Source: Russula earlei
Taxonomy: Eukaryota > Basidiomycota > Agaricomycetes > Russulales > Russulaceae
Reading direction: 5' to 3'
NCBI GenBank assembly: GCA_025769875.1
Contig: JAGFNK010000244.1
Coordinates: 1 to 64,000, forward strand
Length of the DNA: 64,000 bases
Shown: piece after piece, positions 11,881 through 23,444 of the stretch
Layout: every line of letters starts with the position of its first letter
Numbering within the stretch: position 1 is the first letter of the stretch
The notes under the pieces: generated by a model
What the model saw: the letters and a program-made list of their open reading frames with translations, nothing else
Told to the model about the DNA's origin: nothing
Database searches by the model: none
Program-made: the position numbers and the translations under genes

Positions 11881-12111
11881 AGTGGACTGGACTTATCCAT
11901 TCCTGTCCGTCGTGAAAGCAGAGATGGAAATTGGAAAAAGGTCGTGCCTCATCTCCTCAGGAATAAACATTTCACAGAGAGTTGAGGTCCGAAATATGAT
12001 GGGAAGCGGAGTCACCGCGCGGCAGGGGCAACTTTACACGTGTGCCACAATCACCTTTGTCCCGGACGCTACTTCCTCACTGGCGAGCTTTCGCCTGTAC
12101 GGAGAGTCACC

Positions 12112-13804
12112 ATGCCTGAAGTCAGTAAGTTTCACATAGTCGTTTTCGTCGTCACTCACCGGCTTCGTCCAGCCATTGATGGCTCGTGCCGCCCGCTCCT
12201 CGACTACGATTAGTGGTCCCTCCCAAGTCTCGTCGGAAGCAGGTCCTTATGAACATGGCCAGGGTGTGCCTTTTTTTCTCAGTGACCATAACGACCACTG
12301 ACCAGTCTATTTAAGACCGGGTGACAATTAACACGCTCCCCGATGATGTCCTGTTGGAAATATTCCACTTCTGTGTGAATCACCGGAGCGTGGGGACAAG
12401 CGAATGGCATACACTGGTCCACGTGTGTCAAAGATGGCGACATGTCGTGTTTGCATCGCCACGTCGCCTAAACCTGCGACTTGAGTACAGAGGAAAAAGA
12501 CCGGTGTCCGAGATACTGGACGTCTGGCCAGTCTTGCCTGTGGTGATTTCATATAGATTCCCCAAGTACTGGAGAAACTTATCCGCAGCCCTCAAGTCGG
12601 AGCATCGCCATCGCATATGTAAAATCATCATATCTTACATTCCAACATCCCATTGTAAACGATTGGCAGCAGCGATGCAGAAACCAATCTCGGGGCTGAC
12701 ATCTCTGGAGTTGTGGGTAGCAGTAGGGCTGTGCACCGTACCCGTGTATGTACGGGTGTACGGGACCGGTACCCGTCCCGTTCGCTGACCGCTGCAGAGA
12801 TTATACGGTACGGGTATTACCCGTTGAGACCCGTCAGTTGATGGCCGTGTACGGCCGTAGCACTCAACGGTGCGAACACTGCGATGTCCCTTCCGCCGGG
12901 TTCGTTCTTGGGTGGATCCGCTCCACTTCTGCGAGAACTCGTGTTGTTCAATTGTCCGTTTCCAGGGATTCCCAAACTACTTTTGTCTGCCAATCAACTT
13001 GTCCTTCTTCGCCTTTTCCATATTCCCGATTCTGGTTACATTTCTCCCCAGGATCTGGGCACCGCTCTCTCGGTCATGTCCAGACTTCAATCTTTTTTCC
13101 TTGAATTCCAATCCCCTCTATATCCGACAAGCCGACTTCCACCTCCGCCCACACGCTCTGTCCCCCCCAAACTTACGTTCAAAGGCGTTCACGAGTACTC
13201 GGAGGACTTACTGGCCCAAATCGAGGCTCCCCTTCTTAACGAACTCACCGTCAAATTCTTCATGGACATCGACTTTGTCCTCCCACAACTTCGCCGGTTG
13301 ATCAGTCAAGCAGAATGGTTCAAGACATGCGACAGAGCAACTGTGTGCACCTGTGATGAACAAAATCTTCTCAAAATTTACAAAGGCCCACATCAGTCTC
13401 CGTACCTCTTTTTGCACGTTATATGCAGCGAGTTCGATTCGCAGCTTGCATCGCTGGCCCAGGTCCGCAGCTCAACCTTTCCCCTCCTCTCCACTTTGGT
13501 ACAGCTCGAGATCATGAACAGCGCTATTTTCACACCACTCTGGAAAGCCACGGAATCTCGATGGCTGGAACTCCTTGCCCCGTTCACTGCTGTGAAGGAT
13601 TTGCGTTTATGCTATGACTTTGCGCTACCTATCTGCCAAGCGCTGGAAGAGCTCGCGGAAGAAAGGGTTACGGAGGTCTTACCCGCTCTACATAACATTT
13701 TCTTGAGAGGCCTCCGCCCATCAGAATCTGTTCCGAAATATATTGAGGGATTCGTCGCCGCTCGACGACTCTCTGGTCACCCTGTGGCAGTCCGCGGTTG
13801 GTGA
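12112..13804 (+). pseudogene. F-box protein gene, copy 1, broken by an insertion
   Basis: This copy parallels the intact gene at 15733-17307. A tiny first exon (12112-12124, MPEV plus one base) ends at GTAAGT, and an intron of 191 nt ends in TTAAG at 12315. Exon 2 opens with the F-box motif INTLPDDVLLEIFHF and VCQRWRHVVFASPRRLNL. At about 12720 the frame runs into a GC-rich insertion and stops at 12786-12788. Homology resumes at about 12878 (RCPF/MSLPPGSFLGGSAPLL) and stays open to 13804, ending PSESVPKYIEGF and LSGHPVAVRGW. Without the insertion the protein would match copy 2 throughout. As it stands, only the F-box half could be translated. F-box proteins usually link substrates to SCF ubiquitin ligases. 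Confidence 0.85.
12720..12877. mobile_element. Small GC-rich insertion in F-box copy 1 (MITE-like)
   Basis: Comparison with copy 2 places about 158 extra bases here. The insert starts near TAGGGCTGTGCACCGTACCC and is packed with ACGGGTACGGG-type direct and inverted units (GTACCCGT, ACGGGACCGGTACCCGT, TACGGTACGGGT). A start with TAGGGCTGTGCAC recalls hAT-type ends. The right end shows no clear matching inverted terminus and I could not assign an 8-bp duplication. It is therefore called MITE-like only. Confidence 0.5.
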
Positions 13805-14349
13805 TAGGACCTGGGCAGGATCGATGAGATCTTCATGCTTAGTATCTATTATCATTAACCTCCTGTGCGACTGTCATTATTTCGCCCCGTGGACCCTGGT
13901 AACCGTACCATCACTCAGATCTCGTCCTTACTTTACAATGACGCATGGTGCCTTGAATCCAATGGGGCTGTGCGTGAAACGGATTGGAATCGCCCTACCG
14001 GAACGCGCGCATCGACACATACACACTCCTTTCTCCGACATCCACCTCATCGCCTCTGCCTACAACACCCGCCTCACTGCCTCTGCCACCATAGGAATAC
14101 TTGTATATAAGTTTACCTCTACCTTCGAGTATGAGACATTCGTATAGGAACCCATCTACCCAATTACCACATGCCCAGCGAATAAGACGACTGTCCCATG
14201 GTCCGAAGCGCCTCGCGCGTGCACCGTCGCCGTCCCGTCTTGTTCCCGCATGTCCTGGTTCTCGCCCCTTTCCACTCCATCTTCCTCTCATCTATTGTCT
14301 ACTCTTCCCCTCGGGCGTACGCCCCACGCAGCCATCACTTTGTACACCC

Positions 14350-15180
14350 GGATCCATTATTTGTCAGGTCAGGACACCACCGGCAGTGGTCCTCCCACCC
14401 ATAACCAATAAGATGGACCCTCTGTGGCACATCCACACCACGTTCATCCAGACTTGGCCACTGAAGATCTGCAAGGAGAGGGCGTCGTGCACAGACCGAG
14501 CGCACGTATTCGGTCACGCGATGGAACCGGGGAAGTGATGATCCATGGCGCAGACGTGACGCGTGCGTGCGTTGAGAGGACTGCGTCTCTCGTATGCGGT
14601 GCTGATGCGGAACTCGATTGGTTTCGGAGACACCGCGAAGCATCTACGAGGGGAAATTAGCCGCCGGGATCAAAACGACGCGGGAACGGGAATCGTCGTC
14701 GGGAAGAAAGAATCAGTCGGTTCGTGATGATGCGATCATGGACCCACCCTTCGCTGGGGGCCCTTCGACCCATTCTGGAACGCGGAAGGGGAAGTGAGAT
14801 TTTTAAGGGCGTAGGAGAATCGGGATGGGACAACCGCTGGCCATGGGCGAGGCTTGTCATGGGCTCAGAACTCGAAGAGACCCTCGAGAGGGCATGGGGC
14901 TAGTCCGGAAGGATTGTACTGGCCGCCGTTGTGGAAGAGCAAGCAAAAGATGTCCTCCGTGACCACGAATCCAGGATCTCAGAGCTGGAAGGTTGAGGCT
15001 CACTGTACTAATGCAGGCGTCGATCGGTAGACAGACGATGTTCGAGCTGAAATTGACAAACCTTGCCATGGAATAATAACTCACCAATTCCCTGACCTCT
15101 GATTCTACAACCCCCATGCGGCATCAGACACGCCGTCGAACGGTGCCGCGGTCATGTTGAATTCTCCCTGGGTAAACTCT
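14350..15180 (+). pseudogene. DUF6535-type gene remnant, 5'-truncated
   Basis: This stretch matches the middle of the intact gene at 19525-22751 at DNA and protein level. Shared DNA begins at TTATTTGTCAGGTCAGGACA. The frame 14424-14660 reads HPHHVHPDLATEDLQGEGVV and DVTRACVERTASLVCGADAE, aligning with HPHHVHPDSTIDYLQGENVM and RTRACIETSASLVCYDNAKL of the intact copy. Beyond 14660 similarity continues in shifted frames up to CTCCCTGGGTAAACTCTTGA near 15176. The membrane-spanning N-terminal half is missing. It sits just after F-box copy 1, as the intact gene follows F-box copy 2. Confidence 0.75.
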
Positions 15181-15516
15181 TGAGAGGCGGGCGGAAACGA
15201 CAGGAGCAGTGCCACCGTCTCCCACCCGTGGCAACTCGGCTTTCGACCTTGCTCTTACTAGTGGAGACGCCCTTTCCTTTCAGCCAGAGGCGCCTTGCTA
15301 CGAGGATGGGAGGATGGGATGACGCTGTTCTTGCCTTTGGATCGTAATCGCTCTAAGGGCATGGCAGGGTGTGCATACTGAAATTGCGGAGGATACACGA
15401 GTTGATGCATGGGAGTAGTAGACAGACCATTGCATGAACCCCAGGAGATCACCACCCTTCCCAGATTCGGACACGATGTCAAAGTCAGTTCAGAGCGACA
15501 CATGCATCAAGCCCGG
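15181..15516. other. Spacer between DUF6535 remnant and duplication copy 2
   Basis: No gene is supported here. The spacer may hold further decayed DUF6535 sequence, but the alignment by eye is lost after about 15180. Confidence 0.3.
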
Positions 15517-17465
15517 AAAGCAGAGATGAAAAAGTCGTGCCTCTCTCAGGAATAAACGTTTCACAGAGAGTTGTGGTTCGAAATATATGATGGGAAGCGG
15601 AGGTCACCGCGCGTCAGTGGACAACTTTAGCGTCGCTGGAGCACGTGTGCCACTTGGGGTGGCTTCCAGACGATCACCAATATCCTCACTGGTGAGCTTT
15701 CGCCTGTACGTCGAGCGAGTGTCACAGTGACCATGTCTGAAGTGAGTAAGCTTCACAAATCCGTTATCACGTCTCATTACTCACTGGCTTCGACTAGTCA
15801 TTATTGCCTTACACCGCCTGTTCCTCGACTACGATTGGTGGTCCTCGGCGCCAAGCGTCGTTGGAAGCAAGTCCTTGTGAACATCGCCAGGGTGTGTCTT
15901 TATTTCTCAGTGTCCATAACGACCACTGACCACTCGATTTTAGACCCGGTGACAATCAACACGCTCCCCGACGATGTCCTAGTGGAAATATTCCATTTCC
16001 ATGTGGATCGCCGGGGCAATTGGACGAAAGAATGGCATACACTGGTCCATGTGTGTCAAAGATGGCGACATGTCGTGTTTGCATCGCCATGTCGCCTAAA
16101 CCTGCGACTGGAGTACAGAGGAAACAGACCGATGTCCGATATACTGGACGTCTGGCCAGTGTTGCCTGTGGTGATGATCCATAATTTTTATGAATCGTCG
16201 AAGTACTGGAGAAACTTTTCCGCTGCCCTCGAGTCGGAGCAGCATCACCATCGCATATGTGAAATCACCTTGTCTCACATTCCAGAATACTATTGTGATA
16301 GATTGGCAGCAGCGATGCAGAAACCATTCCCGGGGCTGACATCTCTACAGTTTTGGTTGGAAGACAACGTTGCGATGTCCCTTCCGGATTCGTTCTTAGG
16401 TGGATCCGCCCCACTTCTACGACATCTCATTTTGAGAAGGTGTCCGTTTCCAGGGATCTCTAAACTACTTTTGTCTGCCAATCAACTTGTCCTCCTTCGC
16501 CTTTGGGATATTCCTGATTCCGGTTACATTTCGCCCCAGGATTTGGGCACCGCTCTGTCGGTCATGTCCAAACTTGAAACCCTTCACCTCGAATTCCGAT
16601 CCCCTCCATATCCGGCAAGTCGACCTCCAACTCCGCTCACGCGCTCTGTCCTCCCCGCTCTCACCCGACTTGAGTTCGAAGGCGTTCACGAGTACTTGGA
16701 GGACCTGCTGGCCCAAATCGAGGCTCCCCTTCTTAACAATCTCATCGTCGTATTCTTCAGGAACCTCGACTTTGTCCTCCCACAACTTCGCCGGTTGATC
16801 AGTCAAGCAGAATGGTTCAAGACATGCGACAGAGCAACTGTGCGCGCTTGGCCTAGTGACATTCATCTCAGAATTTACAGAGGCATACATCACTTTCCGT
16901 TCCTCTCGTTGCGAGTTCTATGCGAAGAGTTGGATTCGCAGCTTGCATCGCTAGCCCAGGTCCGCAATTCAACCTTTCCCCTCCTATCCACTTTGGTACA
17001 GCTCGACATCATAGATCAGGATCGTTACTCAGCACGCTGGAAAGATGTCACGAAATCTCAATGGGTGGAACTCCTGGCCCCGTTCACTGCTGTGAAGGAT
17101 TTGCGCTTATCCGATCACACTGCGCGACCTATCTGCCAGGCGCTGGAAGAGCTCGCGGAGAAAAGAGTTACAGAGGTCTTACCCGCTCTAAATAACATTT
17201 TCTTGAGAGGCCTCCGCCCATCAGAATCTGTTCCGAAATATATTGAGGGATTCGTCGCCACTCGACGACTCTCTGGTCACTCTGTGGTTGTCCACCGTTG
17301 GGGATAGGACCTGGGCAGGATCGATGAGATCTTCATGCTCCCCATAATTAGTATCTGATATCATTAACCTCCTGTGCGACTGTCATTATCTCGCCCCCAG
17401 GACCCTGGTAACCATACCATCACTCAGATCTCGTCTTTGTAATGACGTATGGTGCTTTGAATCCA
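15517..17465 (+). repeat. Segmental duplication, copy 2
   Basis: This partner of 11915-13960 includes the same promoter-side and 3' flanking DNA. The matching 3' flank ends near TGAATCCAATG at about 17468. After that the two copies differ: copy 1 goes on to a DUF6535 remnant within 400 bp, whereas copy 2 has about 2 kb before the DUF6535 gene. Confidence 0.8.
15733..17307 (+). CDS. F-box protein (intact copy)
   Basis: The preferred model has exon 1 at 15733-15745 and exon 2 at 15944-17307, with a 198-nt intron (GTAAGC to TTTTAG), giving 458 residues. The frame is also open without splicing. The intron is preferred because the unspliced frame of copy 1 has a stop there while the spliced frame is kept in both. 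The F-box starts at about residue 9 (INTLPDDVLVEIFHFHVDRR) and runs through HTLVHVCQRWRHVVF. The remainder is a leucine-rich, irregular repeat region (LLRHLILRRCPFPG, LVLLRLWDIPDS, LETLHLEFR, VKDLRLSD), as in agaricomycete F-box/LRR-like proteins. Such proteins usually recruit targets to an SCF ubiquitin ligase through Skp1; the target is unknown. I see no signal peptide. Confidence 0.8.
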   Translation: MSEVSKLHKSVITSHYSLASTSHYCLTPPVPRLRLVVLGAKRRWKQVLVNIARVCLYFSVSITTTDHSILDPVTINTLPDDVLVEIFHFHVDRRGNWTKEWHTLVHVCQRWRHVVFASPCRLNLRLEYRGNRPMSDILDVWPVLPVVMIHNFYESSKYWRNFSAALESEQHHHRICEITLSHIPEYYCDRLAAAMQKPFPGLTSLQFWLEDNVAMSLPDSFLGGSAPLLRHLILRRCPFPGISKLLLSANQLVLLRLWDIPDSGYISPQDLGTALSVMSKLETLHLEFRSPPYPASRPPTPLTRSVLPALTRLEFEGVHEYLEDLLAQIEAPLLNNLIVVFFRNLDFVLPQLRRLISQAEWFKTCDRATVRAWPSDIHLRIYRGIHHFPFLSLRVLCEELDSQLASLAQVRNSTFPLLSTLVQLDIIDQDRYSARWKDVTKSQWVELLAPFTAVKDLRLSDHTARPICQALEELAEKRVTEVLPALNNIFLRGLRPSESVPKYIEGFVATRRLSGHSVVVHRWG

Positions 17466-19524
17466 ATGCTCCCGCTATGCCGAACAGTCATGATACGAAC
17501 TCACTGACAGAAGCGCGCAGCATGACGCTCTCAAGTTCCCGTAGCTCGGCATGATAGGTGTGCGTCTTTGGTCGTTCGCCGATCTGCAGATTACCACCAC
17601 TACCCTCATCTCGGAGATGTGACGATGCCTCCTGCGAAGAGGAAATGTTACTGTGCGGATGCGCTGTAGCAAACGCGCGGCACGTGGACGGCGGTATAGA
17701 TGGAGGGGCAGGAAAATCTCCGAGCTCACTGCATGGGCGAGGGAGGGGAAAAGGCGGTGGCCGCGGGATTGAGCCAAGCATGAAAGCAAGACGTCTTTGC
17801 TGATGGCGGTCGGCAGTTGGGCCATAATATCAGTAAAGGCGGACGAGGAAACAGTAGACACAGACGCACATTGCCTTACCCTTCAAAGGGCAAGGAGTGG
17901 GCAAATTGGTTGACGGACAGTCTTTCAGTGTAGCGCGCCTGGAAGGGGAACAGTTGAGTTTGTAAGGCTGGATAGATCGCAGAGTGGAAACAAGTCTTCC
18001 CAAGGAAGCAGAGCAAGCAGGGCTTCCTGATGCAGGCGGAAACGAGAGCGACTTTGAAGGGCAAATCAGACTGGGTTTTCAAGACAGTACCTAGGAGAAT
18101 TATATACAGCAGATAAAAGAGATTATGAAAGAGATAGGGTATGAAAGGGAGTCGAGTACGACTTAACCAATCCTAAAACCTTGAGGGAGGCAAAGCGAGG
18201 TACACTAAAGACAGCGAGCCCTTGCGTGTGGCCGCGAAGAGGTGACGATGATCAAGGAGGGGCGCGTGAGGGTGGTGGCACGGAATCGACATGAAAGGAA
18301 ATGTCGACGCCGTCGAGAGGAAAGGAAATGAGAGGAGACGGGAGACAGGGGAAGAAAAGGGGACGTGAGAGCGAGACCTGCGGCATATGATCCCATGCTC
18401 TATGTGTCGTCCGGAGAGGGAGACGTGGACTGAAGGAAGAGCAAGAAATACACATGGGATGGGGGCTGAGACGCAGGGAAGGCGAGACGTTGAGGGCGCA
18501 CGACTTGCGCTTCTCCGGGCAGCAAGTCGAAGAGGAAGACCAATAATATACGTAGCTACGTTGCTCGATTATTTTCACGGAAGAGGTAAGTGAATCGGAC
18601 CTACGAGTGTTGCTCGGCCTACTAGTATGAAGAACGAGTAAGAGCAGATTCACGTTAGAGTGATAACGGCGAGTCACAGAGTCCTTGAGTGAAGTGTATT
18701 AGGAAATGGGTCACTTGAGAGGAATCGGGGGTATGTGTCCATCAGGCAGCGAGCTCTGCGCATTGAAAAGCAATGACGTGGAGGACTAAGCGAAGGTTGA
18801 TTAACAGAGCAACGGGTAAAGAATGGAATAGTAAGAGGAAAGGGCTTGGCCGTCTGGCAGCGTCTCCGTCGATTTCATAAGTCGATTCAGGACAAAGGAG
18901 AGAGCAAGATGGATTTCAAGGCGCGTCCGGTGTGTCATTTCGTTTCGTTGACATCCGTGATGTGTGATGATGAGCGTTTCTCACCGGAGTGAGGTTCCCT
19001 GCAGCAGGGATGTAGCGCGTGCGCAGAAAATGGCCTCACCGTCGCCGTCTGCGATCACCTTGGAGAGTATAACAGAAGCCAGGAAGAGATGTAGCGGTCA
19101 AAGCCAAAGCTGATGGTATTGACATGGGAACCACCGCTTGTTGTTCTTCATCGACGTCCAAGTCACGTGTCGGAGTTGCGTTCGCGGACGACGCGCGCAT
19201 AGGAACCGTGCCTTGACCGTCTCATCCTTGTCTTTATGCTTTCACGAGTAGCTCGCCGGCAGTGTTGGGAACAACCAACCACCCACAAGCCAATCTTGTG
19301 TGACATGTGTCAGAATCACAATTCCATCGGAAGAATGAAGATACACAATGACATGGATCCCTCCTCAGTTTTTATCTGAAACCTACTCGTCTGGCGAGTA
19401 CAATAACCATGCCATACGTTCGATCACGACAACCAACCGCTACTAACTAAGCTGCGCCCATTTATCATCTGCCAAGTGGACAACTCAAAACGCCAAGGAT
19501 CAACGCGTCTCGATTTCAGCATCC
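17466..19524. other. Intergenic region with weak LTR-like stretch
   Basis: Several minus-strand frames (17475-17861, 18252-18677) are open but compositionally biased and unrecognised. Around 17870-18200 the plus strand carries TTATATACAGCAGATAAAAG and TATGAAAGGGAG. These resemble, in reverse orientation, the TATA and CCCTTTCAT parts of the TGTAAGG-type LTRs seen at 24.2 and 40.3 kb, so a diverged LTR is possible. Nothing else is supported. Confidence 0.3.
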
Positions 19525-22500
19525 ATGGCTTCTCACTCGTTCCCAATTCCAATCCACGACCAACCCATGTTATTCAATCACACATCTACCTCGATGACAT
19601 CCTCACCGACCGTTCATTATGTCGACATTGAGGCTCAATGTGACATCTCACAGCCTTCTCGTGCGTCTTTTTTACGGCTCTTGAGAACAGAAGAGCTAAT
19701 TGCAGTCGAGGAAGAAGTGGACGGAAGCCAGAAACATGACATGAGTACCGTCCCAGGCCAATTTGAGAATATAAATATTGGTACGATGACTTATTTGTAT
19801 CATTAGTCAAATACCCCGCCGACACTCCGATACATAGGTCACAGGGAACAAGGTCAGATTAAGGACGAGGCAGAAATTCCACCAGAATGCTCCATCCACG
19901 CCCCGTTTGGTGCCTATTCCTCCCGCGATCGTGGGGGTCTCGATGATCTGACGCAAAGTCTTGGCAGGGACTGGCAATCCATCTCATCAAGAGCCCCAAC
20001 ACCCTAACGAACTGCCCAGGATAGGGGATTTTGACAGCAGTGCTAATGCGCTCTGGACGCTTTATAAAAATGAGACCAAGAGCCACGACGAGGCCCGGAT
20101 TCAACTTCTGAAAGATGACATGGATGGCGTCCTTATTTTCGTCCGTCTCTATGTTCTCCATACCTAACATCATCGACTTATGCGTCACCCCACAGGCTGG
20201 TTTATTTTCCGCCGCCCTCACCGCATTTATCATCGACAGCAAACAGACTTTGAAATTAAGTCCCGCAGACCAAATGGTGTATTACCTCCAACAAAATGTT
20301 GCCATGCTTGATCAAATCTCCCACCAAATCTCCTCCCTCACTCCACAGGCTTCCATCTCTTCCATTCCGCCCCCTCCTTTCCCTGCTTTTCAGCCATTGG
20401 CATCTGACATCCGCATAAACGCATTCTGGTTCATGGCCCTCGTCTTCAGTCTTTCTTCAGCACTCCTCGCTATCCTCGTCCAACAATGGGTTCGCAATTA
20501 CATGCAAGTCTTCCAACGGTACAGCGACCCGTTGAAGAGTGCCCGACTTCGGCAATACTTGCAAGAAGGTTGCGAAGGATGGTACATGCCCGTTGTAGCA
20601 GAAGCCGTACCCGGTTTCCTCCACGTCTCTCTCTTCCTCTTCTTTGCGGGCCTTTGCGAGTTCGTATTGAATCTCAATATGACAGTTGGTCTAAGCACCA
20701 CCGTTCCGATTGGCGTCTGCGGATTGCTATACGTCTTCACGACGTTTGCGCCTCTCATATATCCTCAGTCACCGTATCGGAACTCATTCTCCGGCCTTAT
20801 CTGGTATCTTATCCAGACATTTCATGGTCGGAAATACAGGGATCGGGATTCCAAAGGAGAATTGAAATCTGTGAGCTCGAACATGGCTCAGGGACAGATG
20901 CAGCTTGCGATGGAAGAGACGGAGGAGCGCAAGTGTCGTGATGGACGAGCAATTCGATGGCTCGTTGGGAACCTTACTGAAGACATAGAAATGGAATCGT
21001 TTGTGATGGCAATCCCTGGCTCGCTTAACGGTGAATGGGGCGCTGAGGCATGGAAGAAGGTTTCCAATAGGACAGAGGACGAAAGCAAGAACAGAGGTGA
21101 TGGAGCCCTTGCTCTCCGAGTCACAAACATGGATTTCTCTGCCAATAATCCACTTGTCATCCGACCTTCACATCTCAGCACTGTTCGAAGCGTTTTCAGC
21201 TCGTTCATTTGTCAGGTCAGGACACCCATTGGCAATGGTCATTCTACCAACACGATGGCGTCCCTCCCTAGAACACATCCGCATCACGTTCATCCAGACT
21301 CGACCATTGATTATCTGCAAGGAGAGAACGTCATGCACGAGCTTAGTGCACGTGTTTGCCACTTGTTGGAGACGTGCAAGAACCGAGGACTTTTCACAAG
21401 TGATGAACTATGGCGCCGACGTACGCGTGCATGCATTGAGACCTCTGCGTCTCTTGTATGCTATGACAACGCGAAACTCGACTGGTTTGGAGATATCGTG
21501 GAGCTGCTAGCAGATATTGGACGGGATCAAAAGATAAGGGACTCGTGTTTGGAGCGCAAGGATCAGTTGTTCGTGATGCGGTGGACCTGCCTTTCACTGA
21601 TGGTCATTCGGCCGATTCTGCGACATGACGAGGTGCAGTGGGGCGCGTTACGTGTTGTAGAAAGGCTCAAACAGAGAGACGACAACCACCAAGAACACGC
21701 CCTGACACGCATAGACTCGGATTGGATCGACCGGACGTTCGAGTGTGCGTGGTATCTTCTACGGACCTTACATAAGGCGCTTCCCGAATCCTTCTCAGAG
21801 AAGCAGGTAAAGGAGATCCTCCGTCGCCACGAACCCGTGATCAGTGAGCTGGAACGCATCAACGAAGCCGCCAGGCTTGAACTTGAAGATGTCGATCGGT
21901 CCATAGCCATTCTCCGAGCTACACTCGACCTTCATTCGCGTGAAATAATGACTCGCCAATTACCCGGAGTCCAATTCGACGAGCTGCGTCCAGAGCGCCT
22001 TGATGTTAGCCAAGCTGTCGAATGGTGCAAAAATAATGTTGGATTTCGATGCATACTCCCTGGGCAACAACTCAGGAGCATTTGCTCTCTCGCCTCCACT
22101 TTCAAGAAGGTTCTTGAAGACTCGGGACAATTGGATGCCAATCTCTACAAGAAAACGTTGACCGACCTCGGAGAAGTCGTCAGCGAGCGCCCTTGGGAGC
22201 CAGGGTTACATCCTTTGTTGCAATATCCCTTGCGGCGACAGTTGTGGCGTCTGCAGGACCTGTCAAGTGGCGGCGGGCTTGGGTTTGCAGTCGAGCATTT
22301 TTTCCTCACACTAAGGCATCTCTTATCCAACTCCCCGTCGAATGACGCCACCCAATCTACTCTATATACCGGCGCATTTCGGGACATTACGTCCGACTGG
22401 CGCACATACAAGGACTCACCGGGAACACAAAGGGTACTTCTCGACATGGTGGCGTCAGACCGCGGCCTCTTTTCGGATTTTGGTTACCCCGCCTATATCA

Positions 22501-22751
22501 CGGAGGAATTCTTGGTACTGCTGGGCAACGTTTTGAAGGGACAGAGAGGGTCACATATCGACTCCGCAGTGGCCTGGCTTGAATGTGCGCGCGATTCCGA
22601 ATTTCTGGAAGATCACGAATTCTCGGCCGAATGTGTTGAGGGTCATAACCCGGGCGCGGGCGCAACCGTTGGAGTAGCCCTCCCATTTGGCACCTCGCAA
22701 ATTCGTGCAATATATCATACACGCAAGGCGGCCCACGCGGCCGCGCTCTGA
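19525..22751 (+). CDS. DUF6535 domain membrane protein
   Basis: ATG 19525 opens an exon to 19780 ending at GTACGA. The part between 19838 and 20000 is uncertain; one or two more introns or a frameshift are needed. A clear 55-nt intron lies at 20141-20195 (GTCCGT to CACAG), joining DMDGVLIF to AGLFSAALTAFIID. The domain begins at ALWTLYKNETKS and includes the conserved AGLFSA, then FWFMALVFSLSSALLAILVQ (membrane helix), VQQWVRNYMQ, FLHVSLFLFFAGLCEFVLNL and VPIGVCGLLYVFTTFAPLIY (further helices). DUF6535 is an agaricomycete-expanded family of unknown function. The long C-terminal part (about 600 residues) is soluble, Arg/Glu-rich and partly alpha-helical. A truncated relative lies at 14350-15180. 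Confidence 0.8.
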
Positions 22752-23200
22752 ATGAGCCCGCGCCTGGACGGCCAATCCGAACCACTATTCCCTCTACAAA
22801 ACCGACACCGCGTCCATCGACTCGGCCAACATCAAGCCACTCCTCACGAACTCGCCTTCCCCCCCCCCCCCCCTCCCCCGTTTTGAAGTCTGATCGTTCG
22901 ATTTATAACTTGCTTCTCCTCCCGCTCTATTCCCATTGTTCTGTTTGCGTCTGTAGTTCCCTCGCTTGGTAGACACCTCACTCACGTTACTCTCTCTCTC
23001 CTGGTATCTATTACTTGATCGCGCGCATTGTTGCGAAGCCAAACGGGTTGGGTAGCGTGTTCGGACGCGCGTGGCACTCGCGGGTTGGCGCCTATGTTGC
23101 CTCCGGGGAGTGCTCGCCAGGACGCGAAGCCAAATATGCTTTTGGCAACGATGCTGTACCTACTAGTTCTGCTCATAAACGGACTCTTTCTGGGATCTTT
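22752..23200. other. 3' flank with homopolymer tract
   Basis: No gene is supported. A C-rich run (14 C, T, 5 C) lies at about 22860-22879 in the 3' flank of the DUF6535 gene. Runs of this kind are prone to length variation and sequencing error. Confidence 0.4.
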
Positions 23201-23358
23201 TATTGTCGTTTTCAGATAACGTGACGTGCCGGAAATTTCCGAAAAGAAAAGGGTTGGTAGAAAGAACTTGATGTATCTCGCCGAATTCTACGCAAAAAAT
23301 CATAAAAAATAGCCCATTGGAACCGGAATGAAAACTAGCTTCTAAATGGAGGGTACCG
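23201..23358 (+). repeat. Long inverted repeat, left arm
   Basis: Starting at TATTGTCGTTTTCAGATAAC this arm matches the reverse complement of 26190-26340 over about 150 bp with few differences. It contains the internal palindrome CGGAAATTTCCG and the block AAAGAACTTGATGTATCT. The outer ends read TATTGTCG on the left and CGACAATA on the right, as expected of a terminal inverted repeat. Confidence 0.8.
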
Positions 23359-23444
23359 AGAATGAAAAATAGAAATGTCGGAGATGTCAAAATTAGTATG
23401 TGGTGTGGTGTGTCCAGGGACATCAGGAAAAACACATAAATATT

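Larger units (their letters stand above)
11915..13960 (+). repeat. Segmental duplication, copy 1
   Basis: From upstream of the F-box start to beyond its stop, this block matches 15517-17465 at the nucleotide level. The match includes non-coding flanks such as TTTCACAGAGAGTTG and GGATCGATGAGATCTTCATG. The similarity therefore reflects a DNA duplication, not only a protein family. Copy 1 differs by small indels and by one ~158-bp insertion. Confidence 0.8.

Noticed and set aside
15746..15943. Coding use of the open frame upstream of the F-box
   Set aside because: The unspliced frame is open in copy 2 but stopped in copy 1, whereas a GT...AG intron gives a conserved MxEVN start in both.
18252..18677. 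Minus-strand 141-residue ORF
   Set aside because: Ser/Pro/Arg-rich, no recognisable domain or intron signals, and no start context of note. Probably chance.
22860..22879. C-rich tract as telomere or other special repeat
   Set aside because: A C run with one T, no unit structure; probably a simple homopolymer tract.
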